Notes: generated from the letters alone by a model not told the origin. A DNA stretch of 64,000 nt from Manis javanica (GCF_040802235.1 NC_133167.1:41476001-41540000); one strand, 5' to 3'. Positions 21,419 to 34,600 are shown, counted from the first letter of the stretch. Program-made: numbers and translations.

Positions 21419-21480
21419 AGCCGCCCAGACCCAACCTCGAGGACACCTAGGTGGGCCCCGGGCGCGGCGGCACTTAGTCC
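21418..21480 (-). other. PMS1: Probable PMS1 non-coding exon 1 (3' edge only)
   Basis: On the minus strand the sequence ...GGCGGCTG is followed by GTGAGTTGC, a strong donor with the exon ending at 21418. It lies about 85 bases downstream, in the minus direction, of an inverted CCAAT box at 21503-21507. The upper coordinate is only a guess at the transcription start. A competing minus-strand donor (GCTAGCG then GTAAGC, exon end 21579) could be used instead or as well. Confidence 0.4.
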
Positions 21481-21589
21481 CGCCCCGCACGGGAAACGTG
21501 GGATTGGCGCTGCCCGCAGCCAATCCCCTGGCAGCGCGTTCAGCTCTGAAAGCTTCCGCAAGCCGTGCTGGGGCTTACCGCTAGCATTG

Positions 21590-21659
21590 GGCCTTGAAGA
21601 GACCCGGTTTCCGCGGAGCCGGCGCTGCTCCCAGCCGGCCGCGGGAAGTCGGGCGGCGG
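21590..21659 (+). other. ORMDL1: Probable ORMDL1 non-coding exon 1
   Basis: A strong donor, GGCGGCGG then GTGAGTGG, ends an exon at 21659. It is about 135 bases downstream of the plus-strand CCAAT box at 21520-21524. The start coordinate is an estimate. It would splice to the acceptor before 23395, a 1.7-kb intron. Other first exons in the island are possible. Confidence 0.4.
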
Positions 21660-23394
21660 GTGAGTGGGCACGAACGGCCGCGGGGGCTGTAGTGCTGTCT
21701 GCGGCAGTGGCAAGCTCCTGGCGGGCCGGGGTGGGCTTGAAGGGTGAAAATGCACTTCGGCTGCGTCCCCGGCGCCCTGTCGGGCGGTGCCGGCCGAGTG
21801 GTCCCCGAGGCGTGCCCCCCACATTCTCATCGTCGGGTCCTAACCCTGACGGGAAGTGCAGCCCCCAGAAGGGGCGGGTGGGGGAGGCGTTGCGGCGGTA
21901 GCAGCAATGGCTTTTCCTAAGCTTGCAGCGGCTGGGAGCTGTCGGCTAGCGGGGGACTCCCCAGGCGGTGGCTGCGGGTCGCCGCCCTCAACGCCTCCTC
22001 GAGGGTAGAGCCGAGGGGTGTTCTTCACGGTCTTCAGCCCTTGTTTGCCGGTCCTGAAGTGGCGCGACAGACTCCCTGGGAAGGTTTTCTGATCTGGGGT
22101 AGGGTTAGTATCACATCGGCTTTGCCTTAAAGTTCATATGATAAATTTTGAGCCTCTTTCGAGCATTATTTTTTTTTCCATTCCGTAGAAAGTGTGAAAA
22201 GTATCTTGAGTGGTGGTAGATTCTAAGTTTAACTTATAGCATATAAAAGTAAAGCATGAGGCACCGTGGATATTTATATTAGAAATATTTACGCATGTAA
22301 ATTTGAATCTTTGGCTTCGTGTTAGGGTAACCAACTTTCATTACAGGAAGCCTTGTTGCCTTGGTGCGCTTTCCATAGATTTTTAGAGGGAGAAGGGGAC
22401 ACTACATTGGAAACGCTTGTTGGATGGGGTTATGAGATACTCTCTCAAAGTCAACTCTGTAACAAAGGGTTTATATGTGTTTAAAGTTAGAGCTCTTCCA
22501 AATATAATCTAGTCCTCTTTACCATTTTGCCTTTCTCTGGTCTAATCTAATCTTTTAAATCTAATCTTTCCTCTGGTCAGTTTTTTTTTCTCAGAGCCCG
22601 GGATGATTGGTATTCTTCAGGACAGCTTTATTTTGTTTAAGGGATTCTTAGACCCAAGAAACCATAGTTAAAATAACTGGGAACTATTATCACTTCTTCC
22701 TTTTGAACGCAAGAGGGAAAGGGAATAACTTAGAAAAGAACAAAAGAAAAAAAAAACCCTAGAGTTTCATGGGAGTTGACGAGTTAAAATACTCAGAGTA
22801 AAGACTAGGTGTTTTAACCTAATTGTTTCAAAAGATTGAGAAACAAACCTTATCCCGTGACCATGTAAATATCCACCACATAATCCTCCCAGGTTCAGTG
22901 TTCAAAAAGAAGGAATTTGAACTCTGACCGTTCTTTATGGATACATTACAAGAGTCTGGCTACTGGAACAGGTTGGCTGGATCGGCTTTGCTTTTTTTTA
23001 TTTTAGTATATTATGTTGGTAAATTTAGCTCGTTTTTACTTTACTGTAATGAAATTAGAATATGTAGGTTCTCTCTTTCAGTTTTTTTCCTGCGCATTAT
23101 TTCACTTAGTAAAGCCAACATGCTAGAAGATAAGCTTTAGGAAAGGGATTTTAACTGCTTATTTTTAAAACAAGAATCATAAAAATAAGTCTTGTTTTAC
23201 CATAAAGTTAGATGTTAATTATTTACTGTCTTTGTCAGCATCCGCAACTAGCGTATTTTGGAGGATGTGTTTGTTCTATTTCAGGACAACTAAGAAAAAA
23301 AAATCCTACTAACACTTATTTCGCCATGTCAGAATTAAGAGTATTTAGGTTTCTCATTATGTTAGTGTTGATTCATTTCATTACGTTCTTGCAG

Positions 23395-23575
23395 ACCAAA
23401 CATGAATGTTGGAGTTGCCCACAGTGAGGTGAATCCAAATACCCGTGTAATGAACAGCCGGGGTATGTGGCTCACATACGCACTGGGAGTTGGCTTGCTT
23501 CATATTGTTTTACTCAGTATTCCCTTCTTCAGTGTTCCTGTTGCCTGGACCTTAACAAACATTATACATAATCTG
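23395..23575 (+). CDS. ORMDL1: ORMDL1 coding exon 1
   Basis: The acceptor TTGCAG ends at 23394. Seven UTR bases precede the ATG at 23402. The donor GTAAGA starts at 23576 after the CTG codon for Leu58 (phase 0). The exon encodes the cytosolic N-terminus with Asn13 and the first hydrophobic segments. Confidence 0.97.
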
Positions 23576-26500
23576 GTAAGAATTTCACCTTATGCTAAAC
23601 AGTTAAAAGTTTAAGATTTAGTGGTTTTCAAGGACTGGGGGAGGAAGAAATGGAGCATTATTGTTTAATGGATACAGTTTCAGTTTTGCAAGATATAAAG
23701 AGTTATGGGGATGAATGCTGGTGGTGACTGCAAAGCATTATAAATGTACTTGACACCACTGAACTGTACACTTATAAATGGTTAAGATAATATATTTTAT
23801 GTGTATTTATTTTTTAAAAAGCTTAAAGTTTTCTGTTATAATGAAGAAAAACACATAACTTTGTTTTATTGAGATATGATTCACATAATATAAAATTTAC
23901 CCACTTAAAGTATAGTGATTTTTATTATATGACAAATTTTAAATTCTAATCAGAATAGGATTCTATTTCATCTCTCACTTTATATTTAAATATTGATCTT
24001 TTTTTCTAAGTAAAACATTTTTTTCTCTTATAAGTTTTGCAGAATCTAGAAAATAATAGCTCTTTTTAGCAAAAATTAAGACGCTGTAATTCAGGCCACT
24101 ATAATATTGATTAATCAGAATGTTTTACAAGAAGTAATTACGTTTTTTGGTTAGCTGAAGTCTAGTGAACCTTTTTGTTTCAATCCTTGTTAAGTCTTTG
24201 TACATTGTATGAATATACTTTCCTGCTTCAATATACAAATTGTGAACACTTAATCACAGCTCATATGATTCAGGAGATTATGCTGCCTTAGTTTCTTCAT
24301 GTTGACTCTCACTCTTCTGTATTGTATGATAGCTCTACAAAGTATCAGAGGTTTAGTTGACTCTATTGACCGTATTATGCAGCACTGGAAATTGCCTGTT
24401 TAAAAAAACAATCTGATGGTGACTTTTCTTATCTTTAACAGCCTATTTAAATAGAATGAAAGGGGAGAAATCCAATTAATTGGGAATTTTAATTAAATCC
24501 AGATTAACTAAATATTTGTTTAAAGATGCCCCAAGAATAAAGAACTTAGGACATTAAGACAAAAATGAAGGAAAAATAGGTTTTTAAAAATTAGTACTAT
24601 GTATATTGTTCTCAAGACTATTTGAGGTTGACTGGAGGAGGACAAGGATGATGTAGAAATAAGTGAATGTGCGTTTTATTTTATGTAGTAGACTTTTGTA
24701 GTGCAAACACTTTTTAGTTAGTGGCTTCTCTAAAATATTTGATACTAATCATTATCACTTTTATTGGAATTCTTTTCCTTTGGCTTCCTTGAAGTCATTT
24801 TTTCATAGATATATTTCTGATCTTTGATTTTTTGTTTCCTCTTACAAGGGCTTCCTTCTCTTTTCCCCTCTTGAATGTTGCTGTTCCCAAGGTTCTTTTC
24901 TTCTTGTCGTCTTATGCTATATATTCTACCCATATTTTCAGCTTCTACCTATAGAATGATGATGCCCATATTAATATTGCCAGATCACCTTTCATCTTAA
25001 ACCAAACAAGTATAAATTGAGTTCATTCTGATCTATCCGTTATGACTCAAAATCTGTTCCTCTGACTTTGTTCCTACTCTAATTTATGGGTCTGTCCAGT
25101 AAACCAGATAGCTGAATGTCAATGGTAAAATGATTAATGTATAGTCCAAACTGAAGCTGTTTGAAGAATGAAAGGGAGTTCTAGTATTAATTTCTCTAAG
25201 AGAATAGGTATAAATTAGGACCATACATACAAACTAGGATGTATGCTCACCCTAGTCTTAGGATAACTTCTTTTCCTTTATACTCCATATCCATTTAGTC
25301 AAATCCCTGTCTGTTTCACTGCTTTTCTGTCTCTCAACTTGATCCCCACTGGCATTGCTATAATTTATACCCTTATCATTTTTCTCAGGTGGGTTATTCT
25401 AATAGATCAAATGGCTCCTTGATATTCCTCTCCTCTACTCTCCTCCATTCCAATTTGGCAAAGTGTTATTTTTAAAATGCATGTCTGCTCAAGTCATACT
25501 GTAAGTCTTTGATGATTCCCCATTACATTCACAGTAAAATGCCAAGTTTCTCTTGCGGTATATAAGACTAGTTGATAATAGTGCAGAGGCAAGAAAGGGA
25601 CTTGATCATCTCTCAGCCCTGTCCAAACACAAGCTATGCTCTAACAATAATAATAATTGTCATGTTCTCACCTTTTTGCTTTGGCTTAGTCTCTTTCTTC
25701 CTCTATTTTAATACCCTTCCCTCCTCTCTGGTCTGCCTGGCTGGTTCCTACTTGTCCAGAGAAACTCAGCTCAGGTGTCACCTCCTCCAGGAGCTGTAAA
25801 ACTCCCATGATACATTTTGTTATCATGTGTTTATCATAGTTTTATAATTATCAGTTTATCATTTTTATTTTAATTTCTTTATCTCTAAAGACATATAAAT
25901 GTTTGCTAAATGAATTAGTCCATATTGTCACGTAATTTCCCCTTCTCTAATAGCATATATATTAAGTGTACATTAGAAGTCATCTTCCCACCTTCATGTT
26001 TTCAAGCTGGTTGACTGAGAATGACATACAGTAAATGGCCATGGACAAAAGATAGGTAATTGATAACATGTAGGGAAGTAAACCTCTGACTTAATAGTTT
26101 ACCACACTAAAAACCTAACTAATCAGACATAGATGTAGCAATTATATGACTCCATTTTTAAATTTCTTTTGAAGATAGCCTACATGAAACTAATTAAAAA
26201 TATGAAATATATACTGAACACTTTTAAATATGGGAAAATAGACCTAATTGTTATCCCTGGTTAGAAAAGATACTATGTTTACCTTTCTGAATCATACAGT
26301 AGAAACTTACAGTGATTGTTTTTATTCAGTGCTACAGTTACTCTTACAGGTATTAATTCTTCACAAAATTCTTAACCTAGCTATTAAAATAAATGGAAGT
26401 CCCTTCATTTTGAGTCAATAAATATTTCTTAAGGGCTAACCAGGAACTACATATTTTTTTCCTAATACTTTTGATGTGGGTACAAATCATCCTAAAATTG

Positions 26501-29500
26501 CTCGGATTTTATTCTTTTTCACTGAAAAGGGTATAGAAAATAAACTTTGAATGTTATATTCTAAATACTGGTGAATGCATGTGATTTGAAGGAAATAATG
26601 AGAGGATTTGTCCTCTTTGGTAATTCTAACACATGGGGCTAGAGTAGATTCTTAATTTTCATGAGTTATTTATTCCTGAGAATTTGAAAATGTACAATTT
26701 CTGTTTTTCATTTTAAAGCCCATGTGAAAATGGCTTTCCTTGTGCTTACAAAATAAATATTCCTCAGCTCAATGTCATCTTGACTTAATTTCTAATTCTT
26801 GCTGTACCAGCCCTTTTTCTTGAGGTATTCAAGCTAATGGGAAAAACAAACATTAGTAAACAATTCTAACAAAATACATTGTGCTATAAATGAAAGTATT
26901 TCAAATAAAATTCTATACAAGTAGTCAGGAGGTTAACTATTACTACGAAGAGGGGTTTCACTAGGGGGTTGTCATGTGAGCTGAACCTTCAAGAATGAGG
27001 TAGTTGACCAGGTAGCATCATGGCTTTTCCTTGGCAACAAGGAACCTTTCCCTCTGCATTTCCTGAGTACTCTAATTGTACCTTTGATAGCAATTTCTGC
27101 CTTATTTTCTAGTTTCTTATGCATATCTTTTTTTTCTTACCGTCTCTTAGAAGATTGAAGATTTTCAAGGCTTGGGACATGTCTTGCTCAGTTTTATATA
27201 TGCATATGTGTCCTGTGTTCTGCACATGTAAGCCACTTACTAAATGTTTGTTGAGTTAAATCCAATTGAACATGAGTCCTTCCTATTATTGCATCTAAAC
27301 AACTTTTGAATTGCCTAATGGAATAACTAGGAAGTAGACTAAGCTTTGAAAAGAAGGTTCTCTTAGCCAAATATGATAATATAAAATTTCAAAACATTAT
27401 TTATTTTATATATTTATTAAAAGTTGAAGTAGAAAAAAATATCAGATCCTGACTTCTAGTTAGAAAAGTTGTTTCATGATAATATTTAGGCAGAAATACT
27501 GTTACCAGTACCTCAGACAGTGATCCTGCAATGAAGTACTACCTATCTATCTAAGTGGTTATCATAATCTCAAGGAAATGAACTCTGGTATACATAGTGT
27601 TTTTTCCTAATTAACCACAAAATTAGTCGTTAAAACACATGACGGGACAGAATGGCTTTTAGTAATGTTTTTTACTTTGATTTTTAAAAACTTACTTCAA
27701 AAGAGACACGTCTGGGCACAGTAGTGATTTTAAAAGCAAACTGAGTTGAACATTGTGCCTATACATCAAACCATCTTTGTTGCTTTGGAAGCGAACTATT
27801 GAGACAGACATTAATTTAAATTAAACATTTTTAAAACCATTTTCCCCTGATACAGAGATTTTGTTTTTTATTTATCAGTTTGTTATGTTTTTATCATTTT
27901 ATAATTATCCTTAGATTTGTTATCATCAGAGTCTAAACGTTCCTTTACATTGGGGGAAAAGTGATCCTATTTCCTAGGAAAGGTGTTAGAAAATCTAAAA
28001 GTAATGATGTAAAGCTACTCTGATGTTACTTTTTATTTATTTTCAATTTAAGTAGAGAAAGCGGTTTCTCCCATATTTTTCCTTTACCACCACTTCCACC
28101 TGGCTGAGCTCTAAGCAGCATTTCTTGAATGCTTTATGTTAGTTCTACTTATGTGCTTTTGTTTAAATCATTTCTCATTCCTGAAAGCCTTCTCCTTTCT
28201 TGTGTTGACCTTTTACTGGTTTCACCAAGTAATATGTATATGCCCCTGGAAGTTTTATTTTACTGTAACAAAACAATAATATGAAAGCTTAAAACTTGAA
28301 CTATTAAATTAAATCACATATTCTCTTATAGTCTGGAGTATACTTACTGACAAACACTGATTTTATATTTGGTACTGATTATAAATCCCTTGCTTGTTTT
28401 CTAGGGGATGTATGTATTTTTGCATGCAGTAAAAGGAACACCTTTTGAAACTCCTGACCAGGGTAAAGCAAGGCTCCTAACTCATTGGGAACAACTGGAC
28501 TATGGAGTACAGTTTACATCTTCACGCAAGTTTTTCACAATTTCTCCAATAATTCTGTAAGTGGGAGAAATTTTTAGGTAGGAAGATTGGATGAAAGGAA
28601 ACTAAGCTATCCTTTTATTAGATTAAATTTGAGTTAGAAAAAGAATATTTTGTTGAAAAGCTTTATTAATAAATAGCTACCTCAGATAGACTATAAAATA
28701 CAGGCAGAATTTTTAACAAGCTGGTAATAAGCCAGTTTTCACTTCAGTCAGTAATATGTGGAGACAATATTATGTGTTTATCAGTATGTCTGTATATTAT
28801 CAATATACAGGTCAAAATATTCTAGTTCATGTTAAATTGCTTATAAGAAAATTAAACACAGAATCTTAATACATATTCCATTGTCAGATTGATCTCCCTA
28901 AACAAGGATTTGATGATTTCAGATTAATTTCACTGACTACGTGCCCCATTTGGATGTTCAGACTCCTTGGGACAGATATTATAGTTTGGAGAAAAGAGAG
29001 GTTAGGCTTTCATTATAGGACAGAGGAGGGCTGAATCCTGTATATGGCGGGATTGGTTTGCTCATACTAAAATTTTAGGCAATGTCACATAACTCAGTCT
29101 GATGTGAGAAATAAATGAGATTTTTATCTGTGAGGTATTTAAACTTGTATCTGGCATCAGATTTCCTCCTATTACCTGATATTCAGGGCTGTCCACAAAA
29201 TGATTCCTCCCTTATTCCCACTGGTTAAGCTCTTTTAAGCAGCATTTCTTGAATGCTTCATGTACAGTCCTATTTCTATGCTTTTGTTAAATGATATTTC
29301 CTATCTGAAATGCTTTCTCCTTTTTTAATTTATCAGTCTTACTCTTCTTTCTTTCAAGATTTAAATTCTGCCTCCTCAGTGAGGTCTTTTCCTTAGCACC
29401 CAACCTTGAGTGAAAATGCTCTGCTTTAAATTCCTTCAGTAATTGTTATATATCCCTTATTTATTCTACTCTGTATTATTTCTATTATTATAAATGTTTT

Positions 29501-31997
29501 ATTTCTGCAAAGAATTTATAAGTGTATAGATTGCTTTGAATTCCACACTTAGTACAGTTGCTTGCATATAACCTATTTTGCATATATTGTAATCATATAG
29601 GTTATTCATAATATATCACATAACTTACTCATAATATATGCATGATAGAATTAGTTCAGTCTGGAGTAGCCTGAAAGACTTCTTGGAGGCATTGGAAGTT
29701 CTTAAACTGGGACTTAACAGAGGGTACGTTTTAGATACATGTTCAAGTAAGGGAAGCTATTTTCAAATGAAAAGGATAAGCTCATCATAAGGTGGTACAT
29801 TTCTTTTTTCTTGTATTTATAGCACTTTGAGGAAATTTTTTGTTTTAGTTCCACATAAAAATAACATAAAAAGAAAAGTGGTTAGTATGGTCTAACAAAG
29901 ATAAATGCAATAACAAGAATAATGGTTATTTAAACAGCCCTAAATTTGGATTTTAGCTGTACTATTTTCTAGCTATGTGACTTTTGACCATGTTATTGAA
30001 AGCCTGTCTCCTCATTTATGAAATGTTGAGGATTGCATTACAGTAAATGTAAAACACCTGACATATACTGAATTTTCAATAAGAACTACCATGAAAAAAA
30101 AGTCAACTAAGAGGTACCTGTGTACAGCATCCATATTTCTAAAAATTTATTTTTGACCCACAGGTATGATTCAAATATTCTGTGATTAAATTCCTTACAT
30201 AACGGAAGAAACATCATTAAAACAATCCCTGTAGCATTGATACTTTTCAGAGTGCTTTCACATTTTCTTTTGAACATCATTTGTCAGGTAGGTGGGATAT
30301 GCAGTCTTATCCCAGATTTTTAGATAAAGAAACAGACTCAAATGCATTACCTGACTCCAGATTTTGTAGCTAGTTAAGAGTCACAAGTCCAAACTAAACC
30401 CTAAACTTAAAGCTTCTAATAAAGGTGCCTTTCCAGTAAACCCTTTGGCAAAAAATGCTATCACACCGATTCCCACATAGGTTTTGAAACCCCTTGGATA
30501 GTTGTCTAGATTTTTGTAAAAATCAAGTAATTTTCATATACCAGATACCCAGTTTTCATTATAAGACATAAAGGGGTCATGTGCTACAGTTTGATAAGAA
30601 GCCATTCCAAGAAGATTTATTATTTCCAACATATCAGATTATAAATTAAACCTATAATGAAGATGGAAACTCAATACTAAATGCTAATGATATCCTATTT
30701 GGTTCAGTAAAGGAAGTCTAAAAACAGTTTTCAAGTATATGAAAATAGGAAGAGTTGAAATATTGAGGAATATGTTTTCATCTCAAGAAAATTTTCTGAT
30801 TATAGTTTGTGAAATTAGTGGAAGATTTTAGAATTTCTTAATTTCAATGGTTTTGAAAATGAGATGATGTTTTTAGTCACAGTTGAAAATTGCTACTTTT
30901 CTAACCATAATTACACAAAATACTTATCTCCCCTTCTAAGAAACTAATAATAGTACTTAGAGCAAAAACTATTAGAATGCTTTCCTGTTACTCTAAAAGT
31001 ACTAATTAGATAAACATCCTTACACAAACTAATTTCTTAGTTATGATCAAGAAAGGTATGATGTTTTATTCTTTACATCCTATCTCTATGAGGGTACTGT
31101 TCTATTGGCCAGATGATGTGTCGGCACTCTGATGTACTCTTGGGTAAAACTAGACCTTCTGACTCAGTGATTTATGATCTTAAAGGTGAAGCTTGTTAAA
31201 TTCTCCGATGTTGGATGTCTTTGAATATGTACATATGTTCAGTCCTAACAAAAACAGCTGGATTTTACAATGGTATCTTTCAAATTTCCAGTTAAACTGG
31301 TCATAGAGCTGTTTAACTATAATATGGAAATGAGAACATCAAAGGGTCAATCAAATACCTGTTTTCTTTCAAAGATAATAAATTGTACTATACACTGACA
31401 CCTCATTTTTCACAACTTTACAGCAGTGGTTCTTGACCTTTTGGTGGCTCACAAAACCCTTTGAAAATATTATGGATCCTTTGGATCTGGATCTTATTTT
31501 AAGAAGCATACACATAAATTACGAAACTATACCTGAAATTTCAGGAAGCATATAAATCCTAGTTGAAATCCTTCTGCTTGAAAGCATGCTAAGTAGCAAA
31601 CATAGTCTGTTATAAATGCATTTAATACAATTGTAGAAACATAAAATGTGCATTATGCCTCCATTAAACACATTTTTAAATCCCAAATAAAGTAAATAGG
31701 CCCCCAAACTAAAATGTTTCCTCTTGGTTTAGTGTTCAAAAGTGGTTCTGCTTTAAGGTATTTATGCTTCCATAGCCTTTTTCTACCTTTAAATTAAAAA
31801 AAAATTTCTAAGTAATTTCATTTTTAGATATTATATATATTCTTAACTTTTATTTCTACAGGTATTTTCTGGCAAGTTTCTATACAAAGTATGATCCAAC
31901 TCACTTCATCCTAAACACAGCTTCACTCCTGAGTGTGCTAATTCCCAAAATGCCACAGCTACATGGTGTTCGGATCTTTGGAATTAATAAGTATTGA
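23402..31997 (+). CDS. ORMDL1: ORMDL1, complete coding region in three exons
   Basis: ORMDL1 is an ER membrane protein that binds serine palmitoyltransferase and holds down sphingolipid synthesis when ceramide is high. The coding exons are 23402-23575, 28405-28556 and 31862-31997. Together they make 462 bases, 153 residues plus stop, exactly the family length, and the sequence appears identical or nearly so to human ORMDL1 as remembered. It starts [20 protein letters not shown]. Asn13, linked to ceramide sensing in the SPT-ORMDL3 structure, is present. So is Pro137, reported as a hydroxylation site controlling stability. Hydrophobic segments lie at about residues 22-43, 45-63, 98-116 and 120-137. 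The first ATG is in a short 5' UTR stretch starting at 23395. All splice sites are GT-AG. The gene is intact and divergent from PMS1. Confidence 0.98.
23631..23820 (+). repeat. Old LINE-1 3'-end fragment
   Basis: GGGGAGGAAGAAATGGAGCA, AATGTACTTGACACCACTGAACTGTACACTT and a closing A-rich tract fit the L1 3' end, in ORMDL1 intron. Confidence 0.75.
23858..23962 (+). repeat. Old LINE-1 fragment
   Basis: TTTATTGAGATATGATTCACATAATATAAAATTTACCCACTTAAAG matches a common old-L1 segment. Short and diverged. Confidence 0.6.
23963..25255. other. ORMDL1 intron, no gene seen
   Basis: AT-rich intronic sequence without exon-like or clear repeat features. The minus-strand open frame at 24745-24933 is Lys/Arg-rich because of T-rich plus strand and is taken as chance. 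Confidence 0.55.
25255..25900 (+). repeat. L2 LINE fragment
   Basis: The order GCTTTTCTGTCTCTCAACT, AAAGTGTTATTTTTAAAATGC, CAAGTCATACTG, GATGATTCCCCATTAC, then TCAGGTGTCACCTCCTCCAGG is characteristic of L2 3' sequence. The 75-codon frame at 25572-25799 lies inside it and is not a gene. Confidence 0.65.
25901..28080. other. ORMDL1 intron, no gene seen
   Basis: AT-rich intron. Weak MIR/L2-like traces occur near 26400-26460 and 27000-27260 (AAATGTTTGTTGAGTTAAA). Nothing else supported. Confidence 0.5.
28085..28255 (+). repeat. L2-like fragment, related to 29210-29470
   Basis: AAGCAGCATTTCTTGAATGC and following bases recur at 29236 onward. The pair are probably two fragments of the same ancient LINE family flanking ORMDL1 exon 2. 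Confidence 0.5.
28405..28556 (+). CDS. ORMDL1: ORMDL1 coding exon 2
   Basis: The acceptor TTCTAG ends at 28404 and the donor GTAAGT starts at 28557. The 152 bases encode [20 protein letters not shown] onward, through HWEQLDYG and the start of the third hydrophobic segment. The exon ends after two bases of a Leu codon (CT/G). Confidence 0.97.
29205..29475 (+). repeat. L2-like fragment, related to 28085-28255
   Basis: It shares the AAGCAGCATTTCTTGAATGC block with the earlier copy, then continues with CTGCCTCCTCAGTGAGGTCTT and a run typical of L2. Confidence 0.5.
29935..30085 (+). repeat. MIR SINE fragment
   Basis: TTTTCTAGCTATGTGACTTT, CTGTCTCCTCATTTATGAAATG and the tail AAACACCTGACATATACTG match MIR. 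Confidence 0.6.
30086..31405. other. ORMDL1 intron, no gene seen
   Basis: AT-rich intronic sequence with a weak ancient-repeat signal near 30240-30400. At 31415-31520 a segment beginning CAGTGGTTCTTGACCTTTT looks like a hAT-type DNA transposon end. Confidence 0.45.
31862..31997 (+). CDS. ORMDL1: ORMDL1 coding exon 3 with stop
   Basis: The acceptor CTACAG ends at 31861. The exon completes the split Leu codon and runs [15 protein letters not shown] through the C-terminus VRIFGINKY, with the TGA at 31995-31997. It contains the fourth hydrophobic segment and Pro137. Confidence 0.97.
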
Positions 31998-33345
31998 AAA
32001 GTTTTGAAATTGAACTGTGGAGTTGTCTGTAAGGGAGATGTGGTTAGTAAACTGCACTGTATCAGTGATACTGTGAAATGAGAGGTATTTAGTTTGGAGG
32101 ACCAATTGCTGGTTCTTCATATGCTGTTTTGAAGTGCAGATTTTTACTTGAAGGTGCCTCTTTAATGCATCTGTTATCTTTCTGAAGAAAGGCTTTACAG
32201 GCAGGCTGGGCCAGCCCAGCTTATCAGTTAAATGGCTATAAAGTAAGGGTATCGTAGGTAAATCCAAGGAATTTATCCAAGAGATTTATGAGACACTTAA
32301 GACCAGCATAGCTTAGAATGAATGGGCATTATGTTAGAAGGAGATTTTCCAATCATTCAACCAGGGTCAGTTTAAGCAGACTTAGATGTAAACCAGAATC
32401 ATTTCTTTAAAAGTTTATTATAGATTGTTTTTATCACCATACATATTCCTCTTGTGTTATATAGGAGGTGATATGCCCTCATGTTTTATACAAGCCAATC
32501 CCTACCTTATGAGTGTACTTTTTTGGTTTTGCTGGCTCACCACTGTTGGCAGATGAAGTCATTTTTATATTTATTAAGTCACTGAGTTCATGAAGATTCA
32601 CCTTATAAGTGATGATAGAAGACAGCTAGCCATCTTACAAACAGCCTGTGAGTTGGCCTTTTTATTTTGGAACAAAGTGAGTTTTGCTGCCTCTCTAGAC
32701 AGAAGTCTGCTAAGCCAGTTAAGAAAATAATTTACTTTATGAAGTTAAAGTATATGGTAATTTAAAGGTCTCTGCTTATTTGGTCAAGCAATGTAATTGT
32801 TAAAGTCTGCCATTCTTTAGAAAGTAAATGTAAACTGGACAACTATATAGCCAGCCTTCTCTAGCAAGAGTACCAAAGTAGATAAGGTCTGCAATAAAGA
32901 TAGCATTGTCTTTTCTTAGTCCTCCTGCTCTCAGTCCCCATATTTTGCCTTTCAATATATGAGTCTTAGTATAAATAACCGAAAATGGTAACTGGTTCCA
33001 AAGCAGCAACCACATGAAAATCTTGTGACTTAGAGAAGCTTTCTATAGTTGCTGATATTAATTGCAATAAATAACTATATACTACTTTGAGAAATAAACA
33101 TTTAAAAAAAAGGTCTAATATGGGATAAAACTGAAAAAGCTAGTAACATTTGTAAACAGATTGAGTTAAAAGAGCTATAGACCAACTTAAAAGTCAATTT
33201 GCTTCAATAAACTGACTTTTGGGGGTAATGATCATTGTTTTGTATTTCAAAAGTATTGAGTTTAGAAATCAGTTGTATGATAATTCCTTTGTATTTTTAA
33301 ATAACCAATCTGTATGCTAATAAAATTTTTTTGGTGTAAGATTAT
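31998..33345 (+). other. ORMDL1: ORMDL1 3' UTR (end estimated)
   Basis: The sequence after the TGA is unique and non-coding. AATAAA hexamers occur at 33066-33071, 33206-33211 and 33319-33324, any of which could end the transcript. The last is followed by T-rich then GT-containing sequence. The true cleavage site cannot be fixed from sequence alone. Confidence 0.5.
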
Positions 33346-33554
33346 TGCAGAGGCTCTCAAATTCAGTAATCAAAGTTGTGCTTATATTTTTCAAGTTATT
33401 TTAAGCAACTGAGTTTGTAAACTTAAGGTAGTTAATATTTCTTTTAAAGTTTATCTCAAAAGGCTTATAGTTTTTGCACAGACTTCAGAGATAGAAATAT
33501 GCCTCTAATACAAGCCTTCTTCTGTTTTTCTCTACTTTCACCCTTCAATGGTTT

Positions 33555-34400
33555 AACTATATTTATTCAATAAATACTTGAATGCCCACTCTGTTGTAGG
33601 TCTTGTTTTAAGTATTATGCATACAGTTTGTAAACAAGACAAATCAAATCCTTTCCCTTAAATGCTTACATTAAATTTGAGAACAGATAATAAAGGAGTA
33701 AACAGATACATATTATTTTATGGTGATAAATGCCATGAGAAAAAGAATAAGCAAGTGAAAGGCAGGGGCCTGCCCTCAGAAAGGTCTTCCCTAAAAATCC
33801 AAAAGTGATATTTGGACACAGACCTTACTCCTTAAAGGAGCAAGTAGTACAAAGATCTTGGGAAAGAGGCTTCCCAGTAAAAGTAATAACAAATGTTAAG
33901 GCTCTTGAACAAGAGTCAGGGTGGTGTGTTTCAAGAGAAACAAGACAGCCACTGGGTCAAGAAAGGAATAACAGAGCAAGGAGAACAAGAATGATAGCAA
34001 GTGAGGTCAGAGAAGCAGGTAGAGTTCAGATAACAGGACTTTACAGATCAAGGAAATGAGCAAATTTTACTCTAAGCTTGACAAAGCCATTGGAAAGTTT
34101 AACACAAGAGGTTAAAAGGAGATGTGATCTTTTTTTAAAGTTACTGGCTAATGTTGCAAAGAAAGTGTAAGGGAATAAGGAAGCAGGACAAATAGTTGGG
34201 AAGCTACCACAGGCAAGAGGTAGCTCAGACTAGGGAAATAGCTGATGAAGTGGTGAGAAGTGGTGAAAAGTAGATTAGGAATATAATTTGCAAGTACAGC
34301 TCACAAGACACTATTGAATATGGAATTGGGGAGGGAACTAAAATGATTCCTAGATTTTTGGCCTTAACACTTACCTAGGTGGATGGTTGTGTTAAATATG
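33555..34400 (+). repeat. Ancient unclassified mammalian repeat
   Basis: The order AATACTTGAATGCCCACTC, CAAATCCTTTCCCTTAAATGC, TGGTGATAAATGCCATGAG, TTACAGATCAAGGAAATGAG, AAGCCATTGGAAAG and GAGATGTGATC follows a common dispersed mammalian sequence I recognise but cannot name. The open frame 33805-34059 lies inside it and is not a gene. Confidence 0.5.
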
Positions 34401-34600
34401 GAAACTGTTCCCAGTATCACAGATTTATAGTTCAATATAAAAAAAAAAAACAAAACACTTTTATTTTAAAACAAAGTCTATGATAATATGACTTATTTGT
34501 AACAAAACCAATTGCTATGGTATAATTGCTCATAATTTCAAATCAGGAGACATAATGCCAATTTCTAAATAAGCATGAGCTCAGAAATGCCACTAATTTT

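Noticed and set aside
21579..21670. PMS1 exon 1 ending at the alternative donor 21579
   Set aside because: Possible, but it would put the PMS1 start on the ORMDL1 side of the CCAAT pair and overlap ORMDL1 exon 1; the donor at 21418 fits the divergent layout better.
33805..34059. 84-codon open frame
   Set aside because: Lies wholly inside an ancient dispersed repeat.
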